A stretch of 64,000 bases of DNA. It comes from Rhodospirillaceae bacterium (GTDB lineage: Bacteria; Pseudomonadota; Alphaproteobacteria; Thalassobaculales; Thalassobaculaceae). A model generated the notes under the pieces. That model searched no databases. It saw only the letters and a list, made by a program, of their open reading frames with translations, and was not told the DNA's origin. This document shows positions 1-8,205 of this stretch, in pieces (the stretch's first letter is position 1; every line of letters begins with the position of its first letter). The DNA lies in contig JAGYJX010000012.1 of assembly GCA_018401495.1 (NCBI GenBank), forward strand, positions 62,001 to 126,000. Direction: 5' to 3'. The position numbers were made by a program, and so were the translations under genes.

Positions 1-1
1 G

Positions 2-724
2 CCGACGCGCTGCGCCGAGGACGACAACGTCTCCATCGCCCTGTCGGGCGGTGCCGTCGGGGCGTTCACGATCGTCGCCGAGCACCCCCGCTACCTGACC
101 GCCGGGATGCCGGACCAGACCGCGCCGGACTTCACCGATTGCGACATGTCCGGGGACCCGAAATTCCGGTACGAGAAATTCTCCGGCGTGCTGTGGGACG
201 ACGGCCGCGTCAAGGTCGTGGGCTACCGCTTCGAGAGCGACTGGCGGCCGACCCAGGTGCCGGTGACGATCGGCGACCGCACGGTGGTCGGACTCCACCT
301 GATCCAGATGTTCGAGTACGTCGACCGCCGGCCGATCGAATTCCTGGTGACCTATCCCTCGGACGGCTATTGGCGGGCCAAGCCGCTGCCACCGGCGGAC
401 CGCGCCGACACCGCCTACGGCACCTCGTTCCTGGTCGGGCCGATCGAGCAGCAGGGCCGACCGATCGTCGACATCGTCGGCCTGACGATCGACCCCGTGG
501 CGCGTCGCTACGACATGCTGTTCGCAGACGGATCCCGGGCGCGGCTGAGCGTCGCCGCCATCGACCGGACCCGCGCCGAACTGCGGGTCGAGTTCGACCA
601 GCCGATCGGCGACGACCAGCCGTTCGCGGGGCTGCGCTCGATGTACGTCACCGCCGACAACGCCGATGCCGCCCGCATCGGCTGGCTGCCGGCCCCGGCA
701 CCGCCTGGCGGGACCGGCCGCTGA
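2..724 (+). CDS. hypothetical protein, 5' end cut by window edge
   Basis: The frame is open from the left edge to a TGA at 722-724, so the gene begins outside the window; an internal ATG at 107 is probably not the true start because the same frame upstream reads as normal protein. The 240 visible residues are a soluble, aspartate-rich, beta-strand-like sequence without transmembrane segments or a motif I recognise. The first visible residues include a cysteine (TRCAEDDN), so a lipoprotein or secreted protein with its signal outside the window is possible but not shown. I do not recognise the family. The 215 bases after it hold no convincing gene. Confidence 0.6.
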   Translation, partial: PTRCAEDDNVSIALSGGAVGAFTIVAEHPRYLTAGMPDQTAPDFTDCDMSGDPKFRYEKFSGVLWDDGRVKVVGYRFESDWRPTQVPVTIGDRTVVGLHLIQMFEYVDRRPIEFLVTYPSDGYWRAKPLPPADRADTAYGTSFLVGPIEQQGRPIVDIVGLTIDPVARRYDMLFADGSRARLSVAAIDRTRAELRVEFDQPIGDDQPFAGLRSMYVTADNADAARIGWLPAPAPPGGTGR

Positions 725-939
725 CTCCGGGCGTGGCGTGGGAAGCCGAAGCCATCGCCGCGCGGCTGTGGCGCAGCCTGCCGTCGCGCCACAACACCAG
801 CGCCCCGGAGATCGCGTTGCGCGGCTTCGAGCGCCACATCAGGCCGGCCCCCGGGGTGGCGGCGCGAAACTAAGGGTTTCCCCCGCGGCACGGCTGCGGG
901 ACCATCATCGCGGGTGACGAACCACACCGGGAGCCGATC

Positions 940-2457
940 ATGATCCGCACGGGTGCCGAGTACCGCGAGTCCATCCGCGACGGCCGCGCCGTCTACATCG
1001 GCGGCGAGCGCGTCCGCGACGTCACCACCCACCCGATGTTCCGGCCGCTGGTCGACATCCGGGCCCGCATCTACGACCTGCAGCACGAGGCCGCGACCGC
1101 CCCAATCCTCACCTTCGAGCAGGACGGCGAGGTCAACGCCGTCGCCAACAAGCTGCCGGTCTCCCAGCAGGACTGGTGGGACAAGCGGCGCGCCACCGAC
1201 ACCGTGCTGGAGGACATCGGCGGCATCGTCACCCGGGTCGGCGACGAGACAGTCGGCGAAATGTGGTCGCTGTTCGACGGCCAGGATGTGCTGAACGAGG
1301 TCGACCCGCAGTTCTCCGCCAACATCCGCGCCCACATCGACCGGGTGCTGCGCGCCGACCCGTTCCACGTCTCGGCCAACACCGACCCGAAGGGCGATCG
1401 CTCCAAGGCGCCGCAGGACCAGGACCCGGACATGCTCCTGCACGTGGTGAAGGAGACCGATTCCGGCATCGTGGTGCGCGGCGCCAAGTACGAGACCGCC
1501 GCCGCCTACGCCAACCAGGCCTTCACCAAGCCGACCATCGCCAACTGGGGCAACGCCGCGCTCAGCGACTACGCCGTCGGCTTCGTGTGCGACCTCGGAT
1601 CGCCGAACCTGAAGTTCATCTGCCGCACCGGGTTCGCCGGGCGGGCGCCGGTCGAGGACTACCCGCTCGCCAACCGGTTCGACGAGGTCGACACCCTGGT
1701 GATCTTCGACGACGTGCTGATCCCGTGGGAGAACGTGCTGTTCTACCGCCACACCCGGGCAGCCACCTTCATCCGCTCCTGCCTGCACCGCTACTCGGCG
1801 TTCGCCTTCGTGCAGCGTAACCTGAAGCTCGCCGACATGCTGATCGGCGCCGCCCTGTTCAACGCCCGCCAGACCGGCCTCGACAAGCAGCAGGCGGTGC
1901 AGGAGAAGCTGGCGACGCTGGCGGTCTACCGCGAGGGCATCAACGCCCACCTGACGGCGGCGATCGCGCTCGCCGAACGCAGCCCCGGCGGGCTGCTGAT
2001 GCCGAACCAGTCGCTGCTCTACACCGGCCGGGTGCTGGCCTGCTCGCAGTTGCACGAGATGATGCACATCGCCCGCGAGCTGTGCGGCGGCCAGATCTGC
2101 GTGACCCCCGACGCCGCCGCCTTCGAGGCCGCCGACACCAAGCCTTGGCTCGACAAGTACTACACGGTCAACGAGGGCTGGGTCGCCGACGACCGCCGCA
2201 AGCTCCTGGCGTTCGCGCGCGACCTGCTGAACTCCGACTACGCCGGGCACCGGCTGACCTTCCAGCTGTTCGCCCAGTCGCCGCCCTACGCCCATCTCGG
2301 CGCCGTCTACCGCAACTTCGACTGGGACGGGCCGCTGGATTTCGTCAAGAAGGCCGCCGGCCTGTCCGACCAGGTCCTGGGCGCGACCGGCCGGACGCCC
2401 GGCGACGGCGCGGTCGCGGCCTGGTTCGACAGCCGAACCAGATCCGCCGCCGACTGA
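940..2457 (+). CDS. 4-hydroxyphenylacetate 3-monooxygenase (HpaB)-family flavin hydroxylase
   Basis: The 505-residue protein has the length and the two-part layout of the HpaB/PvcC/HadA family: an N-terminal acyl-CoA-dehydrogenase-like part and a helical C-terminal part. The family stretch FDEVDTLVIFDDVLIPWENV lies near residues 247-266. Members use reduced FAD delivered by a separate reductase to hydroxylate phenols or related substrates; the substrate here cannot be read from sequence. No flavin reductase (HpaC) gene is adjacent. The ATG at 940 follows a GGGAG site, and a RidA-family gene begins 11 bases after the stop, so the two are likely co-transcribed. Confidence 0.85.
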   Translation: MIRTGAEYRESIRDGRAVYIGGERVRDVTTHPMFRPLVDIRARIYDLQHEAATAPILTFEQDGEVNAVANKLPVSQQDWWDKRRATDTVLEDIGGIVTRVGDETVGEMWSLFDGQDVLNEVDPQFSANIRAHIDRVLRADPFHVSANTDPKGDRSKAPQDQDPDMLLHVVKETDSGIVVRGAKYETAAAYANQAFTKPTIANWGNAALSDYAVGFVCDLGSPNLKFICRTGFAGRAPVEDYPLANRFDEVDTLVIFDDVLIPWENVLFYRHTRAATFIRSCLHRYSAFAFVQRNLKLADMLIGAALFNARQTGLDKQQAVQEKLATLAVYREGINAHLTAAIALAERSPGGLLMPNQSLLYTGRVLACSQLHEMMHIARELCGGQICVTPDAAAFEAADTKPWLDKYYTVNEGWVADDRRKLLAFARDLLNSDYAGHRLTFQLFAQSPPYAHLGAVYRNFDWDGPLDFVKKAAGLSDQVLGATGRTPGDGAVAAWFDSRTRSAAD

Positions 2458-2468
2458 GAGGGACGACC

Positions 2469-2891
2469 ATGGTCAGCCACACCCGCATCCGCCGGTTCAA
2501 CACCGCCGACACCTACCCCGAGCAGAAGCTCGACAACGACCTCTGCCAGGTCGTGGTGGCGCGCGGCGCCATGGTGTTCGTGCGCGGCCAGATCGGCCAG
2601 GACCTCGACACCTCGGCCAGCGTCGCGATCGGCGACGCCGCCGGCCAGGCCGAGCAGGCGATGGCCAACATCGCCATGCTGCTGAAAGAGGCCGGCGCCG
2701 AACTCGAGCACATCACCAAGATCACCATCTACCTGGTCGACCCGCGCTACCGCGAGGCGGTGTACCGGGTGGTCGGTCGCTGGCTGAAGGGGGTGTTCCC
2801 GGTGTCGACCGGCATCGTGGTCTCGGCCCTAGCCCGCCCGGAATGGCTGGTCGAGATCGACGCCATCGCGGTGATCCCGGACGCCGGGTAG
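2469..2891 (+). CDS. RidA family protein (YjgF/YER057c/UK114)
   Basis: The 140-residue protein has the RidA trimer fold signature: a start rich in strands, VFVRGQIGQDLDT, then QAEQAMANIAMLLKEAGAEL followed by HITKITIYLVDPRYRE. RidA relatives hydrolyse reactive imines or enamines, and related members sit in flavin-oxygenase pathways (for example RutC). I do not see the arginine of true RidA enamine deaminases in its usual context, so a pathway-specific role with the upstream HpaB-type hydroxylase is more likely than general housekeeping. It follows the hydroxylase by 11 bases. The ATG at 2469 was chosen because it starts the conserved domain. Confidence 0.85.
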   Translation: MVSHTRIRRFNTADTYPEQKLDNDLCQVVVARGAMVFVRGQIGQDLDTSASVAIGDAAGQAEQAMANIAMLLKEAGAELEHITKITIYLVDPRYREAVYRVVGRWLKGVFPVSTGIVVSALARPEWLVEIDAIAVIPDAG

Positions 2892-2907
2892 CCGTGTCGA
2901 GGCGGGC

Positions 2908-4647
2908 GTGAGCGGCTCTCCGGCGGACGCCGTCGCGCACTACAGCGCGCACGCCGCGGCTTTCGCCGAGCAGTACGAGCGAATTCCCGCGGCCGACGTT
3001 CACGCGCCGTGCGCCGACCTCATTGCCACCGGGCCCGGGCTGGCGCTGGACGTCGGGGCGGGGTCGGGCCGGGATGCGGCGTGGCTGGCCCGCCAGGGCC
3101 ACGAGGTGGTCGCCGTCGAACCCGCCGAAGGCATGCGCTGGGAAGGTGCGGCCCGCCACCACGGGCTCGGCATTCGCTGGATCGACGACAGGCTTCCCGA
3201 TCTGACCGCCGTGCACCGGTTGGGATTGTCGTTCGAGACGGTGCTGGTGAACGCGGTGTGGATGCACGTCGCGCCGACGGAGCGCGCCCGGGCCTTTCGC
3301 AAGCTGGTCACTCTGCTGAAACCCGGCGGCCTGCTCATCGTGACGCTGCGCCACGGGCCCGCCGATCCGGAGCGACCGATGTGGCCGGCCACCTCCGGCG
3401 AGATCGAAGCGCTGGCGCGTTCGCACGGCGTGTCCGTCGCGCGGATCACCGCGGCGGACGACAGCCAGGGTCGGGCCGACATCTCCTGGACGTCGGTCTG
3501 CCTGCGGCTGCCGGACGACGGCGCCGGCGCCCTCCCGCTGTTGCGGGGGATCATCCTGAACGATAACAAATCCTCGACCTACAAGCTCGCGCTGCTCCGC
3601 TCGATCGCGCGGATCGCCGACAACGCCCCGGCGCTGGCCGTCGAGTGCGTGACCGAGGACGCCGTCGAGCTGCCGATCGGGCTGGTGGCGCTCAACTGGG
3701 TCCGGATGTACCTGCCGCTGGTCGCGGCCTCGCTGCCGCAGGCGCCTGGGAACGCGGGTTTCGACGGGCTCGGCTTCGCCAAGGATGGCTTCCGCTCCCT
3801 GGTGCCGCTCGGAGTCGTCGCCCAGGACCTGCGGGTCGGCGCGCAGTTCACCGGTGACCGGGCGCGGGCGATCGCACGGGCTTTGGCGGAAGCCCGCACG
3901 ACGATCGCCCGCATGCCCGCGACCTACACCCGCTACCCGAACTCCGACGCCCGGGTCTTCACCGCCGAACTGTCGCCGGCGCCGCGCGTCGACGGCGTCC
4001 TGACACTCGACGGCAACACGCTCGCGGCGTACGGGCGCATCCGCGTTCCGGGCCACATCTGGCGCGCCATGCAGCGGCTGGGGGCGTGGATCGAGCCGGT
4101 CCTGACCAGCGAGTGGGTGAGCATGATGCGGACCTACGCCGACGCCCAGCGCCGGCCCATCGCCCTCGGCGAAGCCGAGGCCGCCCTCCTCTGGCAGGAC
4201 CCGGCGCGCGGCACCCTGTTCGCCCGTCGCGCGGTTGAGCGGCTGTTCGCCGCCGGCATGCCGGTCGACTGCGTGTGGACGGGCAGCCGCTTGAAAGCCG
4301 AGGCGTTCGACATCGACCACTGCCTGCCCTGGTCCGCATGGCCGTGCGCCGACCTGTGGAACCTGTTTCCGGCCAGCCGGCGGGTGAACCAGCACCTGAA
4401 GCGGGACAGGCTACCCTCCGCCGCCGCCCTCGCGGCGGCACGCCCCGGCGTGCTCGACTGGTGGCGGACGGCGTGGACCGAGGACCCCGTGGTCGGGGCG
4501 CGGTTCCGGCGCGAAGCCTCGGCGGCCCTGCCGGTCGGCACGGCAACGGACCTCGACGACGTGTTCAGCGGCCTCGAATGGCGCCGCCTGAAGCTCCGCC
4601 AGGATCAGCAGGTCGAGGAGTGGGTGGGACTGGGGCGACAGGCGTAG
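2908..4647 (+). CDS. SAM-dependent methyltransferase fused to an HNH nuclease-like domain
   Basis: The 579-residue protein has three parts. Residues about 15-200 are a class I methyltransferase: motif I LDVGAGSGRDAAWLA at 47-61, the acidic E71 ending the second strand, and KPGGLLIVTLRHG at 138-150. Residues about 205-380 form a region I cannot name, with NDNKSSTYKLALLRSIARI at 218-236. Residues about 460-505 look like an HNH nuclease: DIDHCLPWS from 468, WNLFP at 484-488 and VNQHLKRDRLP from 493, giving H471, N485 and N494/H496. The methyltransferase resembles the small-molecule/RNA type and shows no NPPY or DPPY motif of DNA N-methyltransferases. It starts with GTG 16 bases after the RidA gene. 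I have a general memory of similar full-length proteins in other proteobacteria but no described function; RNA or DNA modification and cleavage, possibly defence, is an inference. Confidence 0.75.
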   Translation: MSGSPADAVAHYSAHAAAFAEQYERIPAADVHAPCADLIATGPGLALDVGAGSGRDAAWLARQGHEVVAVEPAEGMRWEGAARHHGLGIRWIDDRLPDLTAVHRLGLSFETVLVNAVWMHVAPTERARAFRKLVTLLKPGGLLIVTLRHGPADPERPMWPATSGEIEALARSHGVSVARITAADDSQGRADISWTSVCLRLPDDGAGALPLLRGIILNDNKSSTYKLALLRSIARIADNAPALAVECVTEDAVELPIGLVALNWVRMYLPLVAASLPQAPGNAGFDGLGFAKDGFRSLVPLGVVAQDLRVGAQFTGDRARAIARALAEARTTIARMPATYTRYPNSDARVFTAELSPAPRVDGVLTLDGNTLAAYGRIRVPGHIWRAMQRLGAWIEPVLTSEWVSMMRTYADAQRRPIALGEAEAALLWQDPARGTLFARRAVERLFAAGMPVDCVWTGSRLKAEAFDIDHCLPWSAWPCADLWNLFPASRRVNQHLKRDRLPSAAALAAARPGVLDWWRTAWTEDPVVGARFRREASAALPVGTATDLDDVFSGLEWRRLKLRQDQQVEEWVGLGRQA

Positions 4648-4731
4648 GGGCTGGTGAGCACTGTCAACCATTTGACCGATCTAACCTGTCATCCATCTGC
4701 CCGGTCGTTCACCGGCCCTCCCCCACCCTGT

Positions 4732-4860
4732 CGTCATCCCGGCCAAGCGCAGCGCGAGCCGGGATCCACCCGCCGCTCCGTGGACGGGACCCCTGGCGAG
4801 CCACCGTCGCACTGTGGGCCCCGGATAGCCGCGGCTTCGCCACGGCTTCCGGGGTGACGA
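4732..4860. repeat. dispersed palindromic intergenic repeat
   Basis: This 129-base block starts with CGTCATCCCGG and ends with CCGGGGTGACGA, which are near inverted repeats of each other. Inside are GCGAGCCGGGATCC and CCCCGGATAGCCGCGGCTTC, the second forming a further GC-rich palindrome. It resembles the intergenic repeats starting with CGTCATCCCGG that are scattered through many alphaproteobacterial genomes. It is non-coding and is the main content of the 271-base gap between two convergent genes, where it could act as a terminator or as a small nonautonomous mobile element. I see no second copy in this window. Confidence 0.6.
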
Positions 4861-4918
4861 CAAAGAGAGAGAGGCCGCTCACTGACTTGATGACGTTGAG
4901 ACGTTGGGGCCAGCCCCC

Positions 4919-6346
4919 TCACCCGTCCCCTCCACCCGCGCCCGCGTCCTCCATCGCCCGGGCCACCGCCTCGAACACCCGCGGGTCGGCGCATTGCGCG
5001 GCGTTGAACCTGAGGTACGAACCGGCGGTGCCGGACGGGCTGAAGACGTTGCCGGGCGCCAGCACCACGCCGCGCTGCAGCGCCCGGCGGGCGACCTCGG
5101 CGGAGTCCAGGCCGTCCGGCAAGGCCGCCCACAGGAACATGCCGCCGCGCGGCTCGGCCCACAGCGTCAGCCCGGCCGCCTCCAGCCGCCGCGCGGTCTC
5201 GCCCATCGACCGCGCCAGCCTGGCGCGCAGCCCGTCGAGATGCCGGCGGTATCCGCCGTCGACCAGCATCCGGTGGACCAGCTGGGCGGCCAGCGAGCCG
5301 TTGCCCATCAGGGTCGCAAGCTTCAGGTCGGCGATGCCCTCGATCCAGTCGGCGCGCGCCGCCACGAAGCCGCAGCGCACCGCCGCCGACAGGGTCTTGG
5401 AGAAGCTGCCGATGTGGATCACCCGGTCGAGCCCGTCGAAGGCCGCCAGCCGCGGCGCCGGCTCGGTCTCGAAATCGGCGAAGATGTCGTCCTCGACCAC
5501 CACGATGTCATGGGCCTCGGCCAGCTTCAGCAGGCGGTGCACGCTGGCCGCCGGCAGGCTGGCGCCGGTCGGGTTGTGCAGCGTCGCGTTGGTGACGTAC
5601 AGCTTCGGGCGGTGCTCGGCGGCGGCGCGGGCGAAGGCGTCGAGATCCGGCCCCGACGGGGTGTAGGGGACCCCGACCACGGTCGCGCGGTGCGCCCGCA
5701 GGATGGTCTGGAAGTTGAAGTAGCAGGGATCGTCGAGCAGCACGGTGTCGCCCGGCTGCAGCAGGAACCGGCACACCAGGTCGATCGCCTGGGTGCCGGA
5801 ATCGGTCAGCAGGATGCGGTCGGGTGCCGCCTCGATGCCGCGGCCGTCGAGCCGGTCGGCGAGGTGCCGGCGCAGCGGCGCGAACCCGAGCGGGCTGTCG
5901 TACTCGGCGAGGTCGGCGTCGTCGTCGCGCGCCAGGCCGCGCAGCGCCCGCCGCAACGCCGCGTCGGGCAGCCAGTGCGGCGGCAGCCAGCCGCACCCCG
6001 GCCGGAGCGCGCCGCCGCCCTGGTCGAGCGACTGGCGCATGATCCACAACGGATCGATCGCCCGGTCGGCCGGTCGCTCGCGCGGCGCCAGCGACAGCGG
6101 CCTGGTGCGCCGGGTGACGTAGAATCCGGACCCGGGCCGGGCCACGATCGCGCCGTCGGCGGCCAGCCGGTCGTACGCCTCGACCACGGTCGATTTCGAC
6201 ACCCCCAGGGTCTCGGCCAGTCGGCGCAGCGACGGCGCCCGCGCGCCCGGCGCCAGGCTGCGGGTGGCGATCCGCTGCCGGACCACCGCCATCACCGCCT
6301 CGACCAGGGTTCCCCCCGGCTCCATCGCCAGCGGCTCGGCGCTCAT
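4919..6346 (-). CDS. MocR/GntR-family PLP-dependent transcriptional regulator
   Basis: The 475-residue protein joins a GntR winged helix at residues about 12-82 (LAETLGVSKSTVVEAYDRL at 43-61) to a fold-type I aminotransferase domain at about 100-470. PLP-binding residues are visible: NPTG at 258-261, D286 in VVVEDD, and the Schiff-base lysine K317 in IGSFSKTLS. MocR proteins usually sense amino acids or PLP-related amines and control a neighbouring transporter or enzyme. It is divergent from the EamA exporter at 6435, with an 88-base shared control region, so that exporter is the likely target. Confidence 0.9.
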   Translation of the reverse strand: MSAEPLAMEPGGTLVEAVMAVVRQRIATRSLAPGARAPSLRRLAETLGVSKSTVVEAYDRLAADGAIVARPGSGFYVTRRTRPLSLAPRERPADRAIDPLWIMRQSLDQGGGALRPGCGWLPPHWLPDAALRRALRGLARDDDADLAEYDSPLGFAPLRRHLADRLDGRGIEAAPDRILLTDSGTQAIDLVCRFLLQPGDTVLLDDPCYFNFQTILRAHRATVVGVPYTPSGPDLDAFARAAAEHRPKLYVTNATLHNPTGASLPAASVHRLLKLAEAHDIVVVEDDIFADFETEPAPRLAAFDGLDRVIHIGSFSKTLSAAVRCGFVAARADWIEGIADLKLATLMGNGSLAAQLVHRMLVDGGYRRHLDGLRARLARSMGETARRLEAAGLTLWAEPRGGMFLWAALPDGLDSAEVARRALQRGVVLAPGNVFSPSGTAGSYLRFNAAQCADPRVFEAVARAMEDAGAGGGDG

Positions 6347-6434
6347 CGTACACCTCTTCGGACCAGTACAGTTCAGGCGATCCGTACTCTAGCGTATCTG
6401 GCCACCGGCGGCAGCCCATCGCAGCATCGGCGGC
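6347..6434. promoter_or_regulatory. divergent promoter region with three phased GTAC sites
   Basis: The region between the MocR regulator (minus strand) and the EamA transporter (plus strand) contains GTAC at 6348-6351, 6366-6369 and 6384-6387, spaced exactly 18 bases start to start. The outer bases also form an inverted AGTAC/GTACT pair at 6365-6369 and 6384-6388. MocR regulators of the GabR, TauR and PdxR type bind repeated short sites in such intergenic regions, so this is a plausible operator. No strong sigma-70 promoter was identified by eye. Confidence 0.4.
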
Positions 6435-7340
6435 ATGGACACCAGAGCATCGATCCCCTCCAAGGCGCCGCCGGCGGCCTCCCGCGCCGCCCTCGGCTGG
6501 GTCAACGGCCTGATCGGCATGGCGATCTTCAGCGGTTCGCTGCCGGCCACAAAGATCGCGGTGCTGGCCTTCGACCCGGTGTTCCTGACCTTCGCGCGGG
6601 CAGCCATCGCCGGTATCGCCGGCGTGCTGCTGCTGGCGGCGCTGCGCCCGGACCGCCCGGGCCGCGCCGACCTGACGCCGCTGACGATCACCGCGCTCGG
6701 CGTGGTGGTCGGGTTCCCGCTGCTCACGGCGCTCGCCCTGCAGCACGTCACCTCGGCGCGTGCCATGGTCTTCATCGGGCTGCTGCCGATCGCGACCGCG
6801 GTGTTCGGGGCGCTGCGCGGTGGCGAGCGTCCGCGCCCGGCGTTCTGGGCATGCTCGATCGCCGGCGCCACGGTGGTCGCGGTCTGGGCGTTCGCCGGCG
6901 GCGGCGAGGCCTCGCTGGTCGGCGACGCGCTGATGCTGGCCGCGGTGGTGGTGTGCGGCCTTGGCTACGCCGAGGGTGCCGCCCTGTCGCGCCGGCTCGG
7001 CGGCTGGCAGGTGATCTCCTGGGCGCTGCTGCTGTCGCTGCCGATCATGCTGCCGGCCGCCCTGGCGACCCGGCCGGACACCTGGCAGGGCATCGGCTGG
7101 CAGGCGCTCGTCGCCCTCGGCTATGTCAGCCTGTTCAGCATGCTGATCGGCTTCGTGTTCTGGTACCGCGGCCTGGTCCAGGGCGGCATCGCCGCGGTCG
7201 GCCAGCTCCAGCTCCTGCAACCCTTCCTCGGCTTCGCGCTCGCCGCGCTGCTGGTCGGCGAGACCGTCGGCTGGACGTTGCTGGCGGCCGCCGGGGCGGT
7301 GGTGGTGTGCGTCGCCGGAGCCAAGCGGTTCGCCTCCTGA
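6435..7340 (+). CDS. EamA/DMT-superfamily transporter
   Basis: The 301-residue protein is almost entirely hydrophobic, with about ten membrane segments arranged as two EamA repeats. The N-terminal repeat includes GMAIFSGSLPATKIAV and the C-terminal repeat ends with a charged tail (AGAKRFAS). Members export amino acids, metabolites or drugs from the cytoplasm. Divergence from a MocR regulator suggests an amine or amino-acid substrate, but the substrate is not readable from sequence. The ATG at 6435 leaves 14 polar residues before the first membrane segment. A LysE exporter follows 34 bases later in the same direction. Confidence 0.85.
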   Translation: MDTRASIPSKAPPAASRAALGWVNGLIGMAIFSGSLPATKIAVLAFDPVFLTFARAAIAGIAGVLLLAALRPDRPGRADLTPLTITALGVVVGFPLLTALALQHVTSARAMVFIGLLPIATAVFGALRGGERPRPAFWACSIAGATVVAVWAFAGGGEASLVGDALMLAAVVVCGLGYAEGAALSRRLGGWQVISWALLLSLPIMLPAALATRPDTWQGIGWQALVALGYVSLFSMLIGFVFWYRGLVQGGIAAVGQLQLLQPFLGFALAALLVGETVGWTLLAAAGAVVVCVAGAKRFAS

Positions 7341-7374
7341 CCCTGCCCTTCCCGACCTAGCCGGAGACCCCGAG

Positions 7375-8007
7375 ATGATCGACGCCGCCACCGTCGCCGC
7401 CTTCGCCCTGGTCGCGCTGGGCATGGTGCTGACACCGGGCCCGAACATGATCTACCTGGTGTCGCGATCGATCTGCCAGGGCCCGGTGGCCGGGCTGGTG
7501 TCGCTCGGCGGGGTGGCGCTGGGGTTCGTGGTCTACATGCTGTGCGCGGCGTTCGGGATCACCGCCCTGGTGCTGGCGGTACCGTATGCCTACGACGCCC
7601 TGCGACTGGCCGGTGCCGCCTACCTGCTGTACCTAGCCTGGCAGGCGGTGCGGCCGGGCGGCGGCTCGCCGTTCCAGGTCCGCGACCTGCCGCCGGACGG
7701 GCTGCGGCGGCTGTTCCTGATGGGGCTGGCGACCAACCTGCTGAACCCGAAGATCGCGGTGCTGTACCTGTCGCTGCTGCCGCAGTTCGTCGACCCCGCC
7801 CGGGGCAGCGTGCTGGCGCAGTCGCTGGCGCTCGGCAGCGCCCAGATCGCGGTCAGCGTCACGGTCAACGCGATGATCGCGCTCGCCGCCGGATCGATCG
7901 CCGGCTTCCTGGCATCCCGGCCGACCTGGCTGACGGTGCAGCGCTGGCTGATGGGCGGGGTGCTGGCGGCGCTGGCCGTCCGCATGGCGACCGAGGCACG
8001 GCGGTAG
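7375..8007 (+). CDS. LysE family amino-acid exporter (RhtB-like)
   Basis: The 210-residue protein has the LysE/RhtB length and signature: VLTPGPNMIYLVSRSICQG near residues 20-38 and GLATNLLNPKIAVLYLSLLP near 119-138, with about six membrane segments. Such carriers export amino acids or homoserine-lactone-like compounds at the inner membrane. It begins 34 bases after the EamA transporter and shows a GGAGA ribosome site before the ATG at 7375. With the MocR regulator next door, this is probably an amino-acid efflux group, though nothing fixes the substrate. Confidence 0.88.
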   Translation: MIDAATVAAFALVALGMVLTPGPNMIYLVSRSICQGPVAGLVSLGGVALGFVVYMLCAAFGITALVLAVPYAYDALRLAGAAYLLYLAWQAVRPGGGSPFQVRDLPPDGLRRLFLMGLATNLLNPKIAVLYLSLLPQFVDPARGSVLAQSLALGSAQIAVSVTVNAMIALAAGSIAGFLASRPTWLTVQRWLMGGVLAALAVRMATEARR

Positions 8008-8205
8008 CCGGCCGCGTCAGGGCCGCCGCTGGCCCGGCAGATTCGACCCGGCACCCGGCAAGAGCTGTCCGCCCCCGCCGGGGGCGCGCCGGACGTGCCG
8101 TCGCCGTCGCCCGCGACACGGCATCGTTGTTCGCTCCGGACGTCGCGCGGGGTCCGGCACGCCTCTTGCTGTGGAGACTGGGGCCACGGCAAGGAGGAGC
8201 CGACG

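Noticed and set aside
725..939. Possible small gene or C-terminal continuation after the first hypothetical protein
   Set aside because: A frame ending near 873 reads as plausible residues but has no start, ribosome site or recognisable similarity.
508..2295. Long open frame of 595 codons on the minus strand
   Set aside because: It lies opposite the HpaB-family gene, has valine- and glycine-rich low-information sequence and no ribosome site; it is a shadow frame caused by high GC.
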